A DNA stretch of 64,000 nt, from assembly GCA_026874595.1 (NCBI GenBank), contig CM049320.1, positions 6,887,464-6,951,463 on the forward strand, in the 5' to 3' direction. Positions 34,150 to 44,500 of this stretch are shown piece by piece. The position numbers were made by a program, and so were the translations under genes. Origin of the DNA: Sipunculus nudus (lineage: Eukaryota > Annelida > Sipuncula > Golfingiida > Sipunculidae). The first letter of the stretch is position 1, and each line of letters starts with the position of its first letter. The notes beneath the pieces were generated by a model. It was given only the letters and a program-made list of their open reading frames with translations. It did not search any database and was not told where the DNA came from.

Positions 34150-34550
34150 ACATATGTGTTTTGACACGTTATGTTTATGCATCATTTGTCTAAAAGCAAA
34201 GTTATTGATAAAATGGAAAATGGCGGCCATTTTGGAAGCCATCTTGGACGCCATCTTGGTTTTGGACTTGTTTATGCTTTGGACTCTGAAAATTATCAAT
34301 TTATTTGATCCTTGTACTTTAAAACATATGATCAGACACTTTATTTACAGTTTTATCTTGTCTGCAAGCAAAGTTATGAAAAATTGGAAAATAACTAGCC
34401 ATTTTGGACGCCATCTTGGATTTTGAAGGGAGCACCAGGGAGATTTTCGGGGACTTTTAGTATACGATTCTACACATATTCCTGGACCTATCCTGAAGAA
34501 AACAGCTTGTTACCAGCTATTTCCAGGTTTAACCTAATAATCTTGGACTA
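34150..34550 (-). repeat. right terminal inverted repeat
   Basis: The complement of this segment matches the left end in order: TAAACCTGGAAATAGCTGG, CAGGATAGGTCCAGGAATAT, AAGTCCCCGAAAATC, CCAAGATGGCGTCCAAAATG, CAGACAAGATAAAACT and GATCATATGTTTTAAAG. By eye identity is high with small indels. Two sub-units are visible. Confidence 0.75.
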
Positions 34551-35021
34551 TCGGTAAAATGCGTGGTTGTATTCTATGAATACTTGATTATAGATGGCGA
34601 CACCTTTCAAGTGTACGCGAAAGCTATCCAAGATGGATGGACGTGCCAATTTTAGGCCTATACATGGAACCACGGATGATTTTCATCCAAAACAAACACA
34701 TGGATGGACGACATGCGAAATTTTAAAGATGGCGCCACCAGTCTGTAGTACCAGATGGAGGTATCCAAGAACTATTGACATAAACAACTCGTGAGATATG
34801 GGCTATTTTCACGAACAAAAGATTGATATAACGCAAAAATAATTCCATGTGGCGCCACCAGTCTTTGTTTGACACCAGTTCCCATGTGACCCGATAACTA
34901 TATTTGGTGTAGAAGGATTAGTCCAGGAGTCTCAGAGCAGTTTTTCGGAATCGAACGCGGCGGCGGCGGTGGTGGAACTAGGTTGAAAACATAATACCCA
35001 CAAAGTTATGTTTTGGAAGAT

Positions 35022-35053
35022 AACATTATATATATATGTGTGTGTGTGTGTGT
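35022..35053. repeat. (TA)n-(TG)n microsatellite
   Basis: Short TA run followed by a TG run. Confidence 0.9.
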
Positions 35054-36682
35054 TTGTAAAACCGAACTAAAAAGGACACGATATTGACTGCACACCAAAT
35101 GCGCGAAGACTTTTTTCTGTGAGGATTTACACACGGGTCCTAGCAAACAAAATGCTGTTAAAGCATTATTAAAGCATAAATAAATGGGAGAACTATGCAA
35201 CTATGCAAATTTTCTTGCAAGTCCTCAGAAAGAACTTGTTGCTTGGATTTTGTTTCTGTGTGTGTGTGTGACAGCGCCATGTTTTGAGAGCTTTGTGAAA
35301 TAGTTAGAAAAGTGTGTGTGTGTGTGTAAGCCAGGTCCTCGATAATATGTTGAAATTGGTTATCCAACCTATTTATGGGTATCAGATCTTATTTTCATCA
35401 TGAAAAGTTAGAATAATAACCTTATATTACCATGGATTCGGGGAGTAAACAGGAAACAAAAAAAAAACTAATGGATTTTCTTATCTACATGTACGGTGTA
35501 CCCTCTGATATGTTAAGAAGAAAATGTGATCAGCTTGATTCTAAAGTTTATAATAAAAAAAAGTTTTACATGATAAAAATAATTAATCTTTCCATCCTGT
35601 GTAAATACATGTAAACGTGCTTTGCATTAATTGTATCGAGAGAGCATGTTACATCATTATATTGTTACATTATTCATTGATTTCTTTCTAATCGTATTGC
35701 TCGTGTCTTGTTCATTTTGGTGGAGATTATGAATTTACATAGAATTACAACATAAATCTCAACATATGATATCTTCACATACTTGATGTACTTTTACTTG
35801 TACCGCGATGTCTTATATAATGTTGGGTTTATATTTATCTACAGGAAAGCATGTACATTAGCCTGATTGGCTTCTTTTGTAATCCTGTTATAAATAAATA
35901 TGTTGAAACCAAGTGTGCTTGATATGCTGATTGGTAAGTCCTCGCTCTGACACGTTCGAAGACATGACATAAACTGAATGTCCTCGCAGGTTGTCCTCGC
36001 AAGTTATGCGCTTAGTCAACGCATCACAGTATACATTGTAGTATACATGTATTTGAAATGTGATTTATTATGCACAATGAAAGTTGTCATACAGACGATT
36101 TGTTTGTGTATGTATGTGTTTGTCTGCGAGTCATCCCCCTACCCTGGAAGATAAATTGACGCCACTGGTCAAAATAGTTCATGTTCCATGCACTTGCACT
36201 GGGCTTTTACCAACTGTTTTTGATCTTATAGGTCTTTCAACTCGATCACAACCTGGTGACCATGCGCAGTGTAGCGGAAACGCAGGACAAAAAAAAAATC
36301 GTCCAACCGTCACGCTGCCGATGAACACCCACAAGGCTACATGCGGGGTTCTTATTGTGTTTCATTTTCAGGTGAGATATTCAATGTGTCTTTGTTTTCA
36401 TTCTAATTGGCTCTACGTCAATTCAGACACAGTCTTTTTTCACTTTATTCTCTATATTGTTGTATAAAAAAAATGGGTCATATATTATATGTACAGAGTG
36501 TTATAATCTGTATATATTTAATATATATATTTAATATAATGTATATATTTTTAATCAAGCGAATTGGAATTATTTTTACCATGCCATTGCATTATTGTAA
36601 CTTGCATTTACTGTTACTTTGTATTTCTAATCCGTTTTTATATATTAGCGGATCATCCGTCTTTACACATACTTGAACCACG

Positions 36683-36686
<4 letters not shown>

Positions 36687-36736
<50 letters not shown>
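36687..36736. repeat. (TA)n microsatellite
   Basis: Perfect TA run of about 48 bases, roughly 220 bases upstream of gene B exon 1. Confidence 0.95.
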
Positions 36737-36737
<1 letters not shown>

Positions 36738-36955
36738 CTATATGCAAATAAAATGAGAAGACATTTGATATATACATATATGGATACTCATTTTCCGATA
36801 TTTAACGGTTATGAATGGACTAAGTTAAGATTATTTGTATGTAGGCTATTTAATCGTTATATTAATCGCTATATGAGATAAATTCTGGTTAACTTTGAGC
36901 AGGTCCCCTGTTATGCCCTGTATATCTTGCAGTCCCTGACCAGAGTCTGTTCAAC

Positions 36956-37087
36956 ATGGCGGCGTTCTGCGGACAGGAGTGTACTTGTCTGTTAGATATC
37001 AGCACTGTCCAGGGCTGCACTGATGTTGACGATGTTTTATACAGGGCTGCCAAGGTGGTAAAACCTCACAGCTCCTACGTGTTCAAG
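36956..37087 (+). CDS. gene B exon 1, paralog of gene A
   Basis: Starts at ATG in a favourable context (TTCAACATGGCGG). It encodes 44 residues, MAAFCGQECTCLLDISTVQG to SYVFK, and ends at a GTAAGC donor in phase 0. It is identical to gene A exon 1 (from residue 18) at 28 of 44 positions, with the same length and donor phase. Gene B reads rightward, so A and B are head-to-head. I could not find convincing counterparts of exons 2-5 before the satellite at 41585. Either they lie beyond the array, or gene B is broken: a TRIM and a SINE occupy the first kilobase of its intron. Confidence 0.7.
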
Positions 37088-37269
37088 GTAAGCGACTCTC
37101 TATACAAACAATACAGGCTTGTTTTCTGGTCTAATCTTCCTATGATTGAGATGCGAAAGCTAACTTTATTTAAGAATTGAGGTCAGCTGCCAACCGGTCG
37201 GGCGTTTTGGTCTCCCGAGACATTACAAAAAGGGAATAACCATTCATGAAGGCATACATTTATGCATAT

Positions 37270-37666
37270 GGTTACGAAGACAAATTGTTCAAGGAAAACA
37301 CTGGGCCGATCCGGGATTCGAACCCATGTTTGGGGCGCTCAGGTCCGGCGTACCAACCGCTTCGCTAGCAAAGCTCATGTCTTTCCCTAACACGACCCTT
37401 TTTAAGAGGGTTCTGCTATCAGAACAAGACTAATTATCCCAGGAGTCACACTTTGGTGAGCTTATTCCCTGGGCCACAAAGTTTACCGTCATCCCGGACG
37501 TTCCCCCATTTGTTACGAAGACAAATTGTTCAAGGGAAAACACTGGACCGATCCGGGATTCGAACCCACGTGGGTGGCGCACAAGTCCGGAGAAAGAACC
37601 GCTTCGCTAGTAAAGCAAGCTTCCGAAGCGAGTCAGTTCGGTCCGCTTTTATGTCATCCCGTAACA
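37270..37666 (-). mobile_element. TRIM copy III, in gene B intron 1
   Basis: On the minus strand the 5' LTR is 37511-37666 (156 bp), followed by AA and a tRNA-Pro-type binding site ending GTCCGGGAT (16 of 18 positions against the usual tRNA-Pro site). A short interior and a 3' LTR (37270-37392) follow. ATAT flanks both sides. The LTR has a perfect box A (TAGCGAAGCGG, 37599-37609) and box B (GGTTCGAATCC, 37556-37566) at tRNA-like spacing. Seven bases at 37638-37644 can pair with 37545-37551, like an acceptor stem. Confidence 0.8.
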
Positions 37667-37711
37667 ATATGTTTCTATATATTCAGGTGAAGAATTGCAA
37701 CGGCTTCTATT

Positions 37712-38010
37712 GATCAGGGGTAGAGCGCAGGACTCAAAGCCGGGAGATCGTGAGTTCGAATCTCAGCCGAGACGGTGAGAATTTTCACGGTCGGCCCCAT
37801 CCCAGGGTAAACGCTCTGCTTTTTTTGGAGACTGTCCAACAGTCGTGTTTCACTCACTGACGTGAGCGCCTTTCCTGGGTTCCTCGGTGTTACGACCCAG
37901 CAATGGAAACACACCCATGCCCCGCAGGACTTGTACACTAGGCCGGGGAAAACAGAGGATAAGCGAGTACAAGCCACTTTCACGTGGTTCGAAACTCTGC
38001 AGATGTACAC
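37712..38010 (+). mobile_element. tRNA-derived SINE near gene B
   Basis: The tRNA-like head has box A TAGAGCGCAGG (37721) and box B GAGTTCGAATCTC (37752). A non-tRNA body (with TTTCCTGGGTTCCTCGG) follows, up to about 38010, though the 3' end is unclear. GTGAAGAATTGC (37687) and GTGAAGAACTGC (about 38089) stand on either side and may be a diverged target duplication. Confidence 0.55.
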
Positions 38011-38329
38011 AGCAGATATACACAGTGTAGGTTAAACAAGCATTTCAAATATGGTGTCGGTTACCACGGCCAAAAAACCTTTAAATATGTGAAGAACTGC
38101 GAGGTAAGCTCTCTGGCAATAGACTGTAATTGATCATTTTCTAACTGGCAAAAGGCAACAACAGAATTTTTGTTCACTTATTTATAACGCGCATCATGGC
38201 TGATGATAAACACAAGGCTGCCATATTCGTCTCGTGATTCATCGTGGACATAATGTATATCAGCGCTCAAGTAGTTTGACAAAGGTCAGTTCGAGGCTGC
38301 CACTCCAATGTTACAATATCAATTTTCAG

Positions 38330-38428
38330 GGATGGATAAAAGGAAACTCATCTTGTGCTCATAACAAGGGATACGAGACAGATTATCTGGAGTATTCTGG
38401 CCAGGGTCTTACTGGGACAGCCTTTTGA
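38330..38428 (+). other. weak candidate exon
   Basis: An ATTTTCAG acceptor is followed by a 32-codon frame (GWIKGNSSCAHNKGYETDYL and more) that ends in TGA directly before GTAAGTG. An exon-like block ending in a stop at the donor is odd. It may be a relic. No family recognised. Confidence 0.2.
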
Positions 38429-38598
38429 GTAAGTGCGTAGCGTCATTTGGGCCCGCTGACATAACTAGCGACAGACTTACCAGTTAGATGTAAATGCTCA
38501 CCGAGTCGTCAAGTTATGGTTAGTTAGTATGTCAGGGGTGATTTTACGGGGATGCAAAGGGCTGCCTAGCTGTCACAAGTTTTCTACTCGAAAGGGCA

Positions 38599-38745
38599 CT
38601 CTCTGCATTGAAAAAGGTTAGGACTGACCTGCGCATTACAATGAAGGAGGAGCGCCTCAATACACTTCTTGTTTTACACTTTCACAGGGATATAAAATTA
38701 GATCTTGAGATAAAAATCATATGCTTGCAACTAAAAACCTCAGGC
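38599..38745 (+). mobile_element. hAT transposase C-terminal remnant
   Basis: The plus frame reads LSALKKVRTDLRITMKEERL, then NTLLVLHFHRDIKLDLE. This is the C-terminal dimerisation region of hAT transposases (typically RSTM-x-x-x-RL-x-x-L-x-L-x-x-x-H-x-D). No upstream catalytic part was seen. It is short and decayed. Confidence 0.5.
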
Positions 38746-40782
38746 GGATGATGCTTATGAACCTGATGGAGCAGTACTATAAAATCTGCCAGGGCAAATA
38801 ATTGTCACACGATTCTTTTCATCGTGTTCACAGCATTCATGAAATCAGTCATACATTAGAATAACTGTACTGGTACTATTTCTGGTAAATGAAAATGATT
38901 AAAATCAGTCTAGAAACGTGGTCGATTTGTTCCTATTAATACTTTTTTGTGCTTATAATAATCTATGATCAATATTTTACGTTTAAGTGCTCTTAAATGG
39001 AAAAATTCAATTTGAGAGCATCTCAGGAGAACATTCCATATTTCTTTGTCTAAGAGAAATACACTTTTAACAGGGCTTGGTGCCTTTTTTCTGGGTCCTG
39101 ATATGAAAAGTGGAATTATATTGCCCGGTCTGGGTCTTGCTGATGGATAGCTTTGCTGCTTTTTGGGTGGACCTGTGAAGGTGGTAATATATTTTGGAAT
39201 TTAATAGCCAAAGTTTCATTCCAGTGTCCTAGTTATGTCGGAGGAGGCACTTTTAAATATACATATCTAATTGATGTGTATTGTTTCTCAAATGTCCTGA
39301 TTTTAACTTTTATTTTCATAACATCTGTTTTTAGGCTGATTTTAATCATACAAATGATTTTAATTATACAATGTTTCAATTGTGTTACTGCGCATGACCA
39401 GTGACATTTCAGTCTCATTCACGGTAATTTCTTAGGTGCCTCAATACCTTTAAATTAATCTAGTGTATGGCCATTAACTCCTGAAAATTTCTTGGTTTTT
39501 TTTCATAAAATACACAATTTTCCCCTTATCCTCCCTACTAAGAGCAGTCATCTTCAGTCAAATGAAACATACTCAAAACTGATGAAAGAAACTAAAGTTA
39601 GCTATAAGAATCTTGAAACTGGATCTGGTGCCACTGGTTTTGGTCATATCTTAAACAATACCTTTTTTTAAATGTAGGTGGTTGGGGAGAACCGAATTGT
39701 GGCATGTAAGACGAAAACTTTTCTAACCTAGCCAAACATAAAGTGAACTTAAGAGACTGGCCAATAGGGCAAAAAACAACCAAACAAGCGGCATCTGTCA
39801 TTTTCAGCAGACAATATCAATCACGTGTCATGTTCTTGAGATGTATCTTTGACGTATCATTTTATCTTATATTTTCATTATCATGCAGCTCATACCTGAA
39901 ATATATCGCTGTTAGAGGCAGATAGACACTACAATTTTAGATTATCGTTTTGATTATTTTATTAAATTGTTAGGATATAAAGAGTAATTTTCCATGCATT
40001 TCCTTCAGCTTATTTAATAATGAATTTCGATGATGATGATGAAGACGAATGTATACATTGCAAAATTCATGATGATCATGTTGTGATAAAAATAATAATA
40101 TTAACTTTATAATAATAATAATAATAATAAAAATAATATTAATTATAATAATACTAATACTACTACTTCTAACAATAATAATAATTATAAAGGCGTCCGA
40201 TAGGAGACACAAATCCTACACCGAAGATAAGTATTCAGATTTGGTGCCATGGAATGTTAATTAAACCTGTGTTATTCTTGAGAACTTAATTACAATAGTT
40301 GAAGAATGCTCCTGGACATCCTGGTATTGCTGCCCTTGACTATAAACATAACGAACAACAACCATGGCCCCATGCTGTACGTTGAATTACTATAACCTTT
40401 CAGGAAAACGGCACTAGGAGTGACGTCATTGTACTATAATCACTCATTGAAATCGACCTTTTCTTCCATAACCTAGAACAATTGAACGTCGTAATCGCAA
40501 AAAAAAAAAAAAAAAATCTATCGGGTGTCTTACGTAGTCGTAACCAAGTCGTCAGATTTCCTGGAAATATCGATCAAAACAGTTTCATGGACATCGTGAC
40601 GGAATTCGTGATATTCTTAACAGTTTCGTGACATAATGTGCTGGCACCGAGTAACTGTCGTATCATATCGTATGCGCATCGTACTCCACTCGTACAAAAT
40701 CTTAATTCTCATGGAGTCACATTCATGGAAGCTGGAACGGGGCTTATTTGTGAACATTTAAAAAATAGCACCACAAATTCAA
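38746..40782. other. intergenic, no gene recognised
   Basis: AT-rich, with an AAT/ATA-rich microsatellite-like patch and a poly-A tract at about 40500. No supported gene on either strand. Confidence 0.45.
40092..40190. repeat. (AAT)n-like imperfect microsatellite
   Basis: Irregular AATAAT/ATAATA sequence over about 100 bases. Confidence 0.8.
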
Positions 40783-41234
40783 AGTGCTCAAGACACTGCT
40801 ACGAACCCTACCGAATGTTCAAGACATTGCTACGAGCCCTGCCGAATGTTCAAGACATGGCTACGAGCCCTGACGAATGTTCAAGACATTGCTACGAGCC
40901 CTGACGAACGTTCAAGACATTGCTACGAGCCCTGCCGAATGTTCAAGACATGGCTACGAGCCCTGCCGAATGTTCAAGACATTGCTACGAGCCCTGCCGA
41001 ATGTTCAAGACCTTGCTACGTACCCTGACGGATGTTCAAGACCTTGCAACGAGCCCTGACGAATGTTCAAGACATTGCTACGAGCCCTGCCGAATGTTCA
41101 AGACCTTGCTACGAGCCCTGCCGAATGTTCAAGACATTGCTAGGAGCCCTGCCGAATGTTCAAGACATTGCTACGAGCCCTGCCGAATGTTCAAGACCTT
41201 GCTACGAGCCCTGACGAATGTTCAAGACATCATC
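40783..41234 (+). repeat. 31-bp minisatellite, about 14 copies
   Basis: The unit reads ATGTTCAAGACATTGCTACG, then AGCCCTGCCGA, with C/A and T/C variants near its end. As 31 leaves remainder 1 on division by 3, every plus frame cycles through the same three peptides, giving overlapping open frames of 60-124 codons. These are a consequence of the repeat, not evidence for a gene. Confidence 0.95.
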
Positions 41235-41372
41235 AACGACACCCCGCGGCTTCTCTACGTTAAAGTGGCTTTACGCTGTGGACATTCGAGTTAATAATAG
41301 TGCTGTGTTTGTTAATAAAATAAGGCCACTGTTGAGGTTTTTTTGATTCTCTGGAGGATTCTTTTATGTTTA

Positions 41373-41580
41373 TTACTTCCGCCAAGGGCCGGATTTATGT
41401 TTCAAGCGTCGTTGATTTGTTTGTCTGTTTGTTTGTAAGCAGTATAACTTAAACAGTTATGAATTGATCTTAACCAATTTTCAGGATAGCTCGGCAACAA
41501 TGAAGGTAACAATTGATTAAATTTTGGGGTGATCCGTATCACCATCTGGATCCAGGATTTTTTTTAGAAAATGCTGCATT
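41373..41580 (+). mobile_element. end of a dispersed transposable element next to the satellite
   Basis: TTACTTCCGCCAAGGGCCGG, a TTTGTTTGTCTGTTTGTTTG stretch, AACAGTTATGAATTGATCTT and GGTGATCCGTATCACCATCTGGATCC follow in order. I recall this arrangement as a repeat dispersed in many aquatic-animal genomes. The 92-bp satellite begins immediately after it. Superfamily not determined. Confidence 0.45.
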
Positions 41581-41584
41581 TCTG

Positions 41585-44500
41585 ACAATAGATGGCGCTC
41601 AGTGTCAGTATGCTATTATGTTCGGTGATTATCCTGACAATGCCATATGGGGTAATGAACTGTCTTATATTTGTTGTCAATAGATGGCGCTCAGTGTCAG
41701 TATGCTATTATGTTCGGTGATTATCCTGACAATGCCATATGAGGTAATGAACTGCCTTATATTTGTTGTCAATAGATGGCGCTCAGTGTCAGTATGCTAT
41801 TATGTTCGGTGATTATCCTGACAATGCCATATGGGGTAATGAACTGTCTTATATTTGTTGTCAATAGATGGCGCTCAGTGTCAGTATGCTATTATGTTCG
41901 GTGATTATCATGACAATGCCATATGGGGTAATGAACTGTCTTAAATTTGTTGTCAATAGATGGCGCTCAGTGTCAGTATGCTATTATGTTCGGTGATTAT
42001 CCTGACAATGCCATATGAGGTAATGAACTGTCTTATATTTGTTGTCAATAGATGGCGCTCAGTGTCAGTATGCTATTATGTTCGGTGATTATCATGACAA
42101 TGCCATATGGGGTAATGAACTGCCTTATATTTGTTGTCAATAGATGGCGCTCAGTGTCAGTATGCTATTATGTTCGGTGATTATCCTGACAATGCCATAT
42201 GGGGTAATGAACTGTCTTATATTTGTCGTCAATAGATGGCGCTCAGTGTCAGTATGCTATTATGTTCGGTGATTATCCTGACAATGCCATATGAGGTAAT
42301 GAACTGCCTTATATTTGTTGTCAATAGATGGCGCTCAGTGTCAGTATGCTATTATGTTCGGTGATTATCCTGACAATGCCATATGGGGTAATGAACTGCC
42401 TTATATTTGTTGTCAATAGATGGCGCTCAGTGTCAGTATGCTATTATGTTCGGTGATTATCATGACAATGCCATATGGGGTAATGAACTGTCTTAAATTT
42501 GTTGTCAATAGATGGCGCTCAGTGTCAGTATGCTATTATGTTCGGTGATTACCCTGACAATGCCATATGAGGTAATGAACTGTCTTATATTTGTTGTCAA
42601 TAGATGGCGCTCAGTGTCAGTATGCTATTATGTTCGGTGATTATCATTACAATGCCATATGGGGTAATGAACTGCCTTATATTTGTTGTCAATAGATGGC
42701 GCTCAGTGTCAGTATGCTATTATGTTCGGTGATTATCCTGACAATGCCATATGGGGTAATGAACTGTCTTATATTTGTCGTCAATAGATGGCGCTCAGTG
42801 TCAGTATGCTATTATGTTCGGTGATTATCCTGACAATGCCATATGAGGTAATGAACTGCCTTATATTTGTTGTCAATAGATGGCGCTCAGTGTCAGTATG
42901 CTATTATGTTCGGTGATTATCCTGACAATGCCATATGGGGTAATGAACTGCCTTATATTTGTTGTCAATAGATGGCGCTCAGTGTCAGTATGCTATTATG
43001 TTCGGTGATTATCATGACAATGCCATATGGGGTAATGAACTGTCTTAAATTTGTTGTCAATAGATGGCGCTCAGTGTCAGTATGCTATTATGTTCGGTGA
43101 TTACCCTGACAATGCCATATGGGGTAATGAACTGCCTTATATTTGTTGTCAATAGATGGCGCTCAGTGTCAGTATGCTATTATGTTCGGTGATTATCATG
43201 ACAATGCCATATGGGGTAATGAACTGTCTTAAATTTGTTGTCAATAGATGGCGCTCAGTGTCAGTATGCTATTATGTTCGGTGATTATCCTGACAATTCC
43301 ATATGAGGTAATGAACTGTCTTATATTTGTTGTCAATAGATGGCGCTCAGTGTCAGTATGCTATTATGTTCGGTGATTATCCTGACAATGCCATATGAGG
43401 TAATGAACTGTCTTATATTTGTTGTCAATAGATGGCGCTCAGTGTCAGTATGCTATTATGTTCGGTGATTATCCTGACAATGCCATATGAGGTAATGAAC
43501 TGTCTTATATTTGTTGTCAATAGATGGCGCTCAGTGTCAGTATGCTATTATGTTCGGTGATTATCCTGACAATGCCATATGAGGTAATGAACTGTCTTAT
43601 ATTTGTTGTCAATAGATGGCGCTCAGTGTCAGTATGCTATTATGTTCTGTGATTATCCTGACAATGCCATATGAGGTAATGAACTGTCTTATATTTGTTG
43701 TCAATAGATGGCGCTCAGTGTCAGTATGCTATTATGTTCTGTGATTATCCTGACAATGCCATATGAGGTAATGAACTGTCTTATATTTGTTGTCAATAGA
43801 TGGCGCTCAGTGTCAGTATGCTATTATGTTCGGTGATTATCCTGACAATGCCATATGAGGTAATGAACTGTCTTTTATTTGTTGTCAATAGATGGCGCTC
43901 AGTGTCAGTATGCTATTATGTTAGGTGTTTCTCCTGACAATGCCATATGAGGTAATGAACTGTCTTATATTTGTTGTCAATAGATGGCGCTCAGTGTCAG
44001 TATGCTATTATGTTCGGTGATTATCCTGACAATGCCATATGGGGTAATGAACTGTCTTATATTTGTTGTCAATAGATGGCGCTCAGTGTCAGTATGCTAT
44101 TATGTTCGGTGATTATCCTGACAATGCCATATGGGGTAATGAACTGTCTTATATTTGTTGTCAATAGATGGCGCTCAGTGTCAGTATGCTATTATGTTAG
44201 GTGTTTCTCCTGACAATGCCATATGAGGTAATGAACTGTCTTATATTTGTTGTCAATAGATGGCGCTCAGTGTCAGTATGCTATTATGTTCTGTGATTAT
44301 CCTGACAATGCCATATGGGGTAATGAACTGTCTTATATTTGTTGTCAATAGATGGCGCTCAGTGTCAGTATGCTATTATGTTCGGTGATTATCCTGACAA
44401 TGCCATATGGGGTAATGAACTGTCTTATATTTGTTGTCAATAGATGGCGCTCAGTGTCAGTATGCTATTATGTTCGGCGATTATCCTGACAATGCCATAT

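Larger units (their letters stand above)
20860..34550. mobile_element. large TIR-flanked element with nested insertions
   Basis: The two ends are inverted copies of each other over about 400 bases (20860-21340 and 34150-34550). Subtracting the nested LINE (with the Helitron-like element inside it) and a SINE leaves about 6.6 kb. That remnant contains one broken gene (22609-33856, plus strand). This is the architecture of a DNA transposon. No DDE transposase was recognised, and no clear target duplication flanks the ends (AAGAAA on the left, TCGGTA on the right), so the superfamily is unknown. An alternative is that two separate elements with the same repeat happen to flank the gene. Confidence 0.6.
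34551..36955. other. intergenic, upstream of gene B, no gene recognised
   Basis: Near 34590-34900 short motifs (AAGATGG, GGCGCCACCAGTCT) recur twice, perhaps part of another element. The rest is AT-rich. A 127-codon plus frame (36084-36467) has no recognisable motif. Confidence 0.4.

Noticed and set aside
36084-36467. 127-codon plus-strand frame
   Set aside because: No motif, no codon-usage contrast and no paired splice sites. Probably chance.
37545-37644. Genuine tRNA gene
   Set aside because: Box A and box B are perfect, but the segment is inside an LTR repeated at several sites. The D-arm side is about 28 bases too long for a tRNA.
40638-41294. Overlapping 60-124-codon frames in all plus frames
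   Set aside because: They come from the 31-bp minisatellite, where all frames read the same cyclic peptide.
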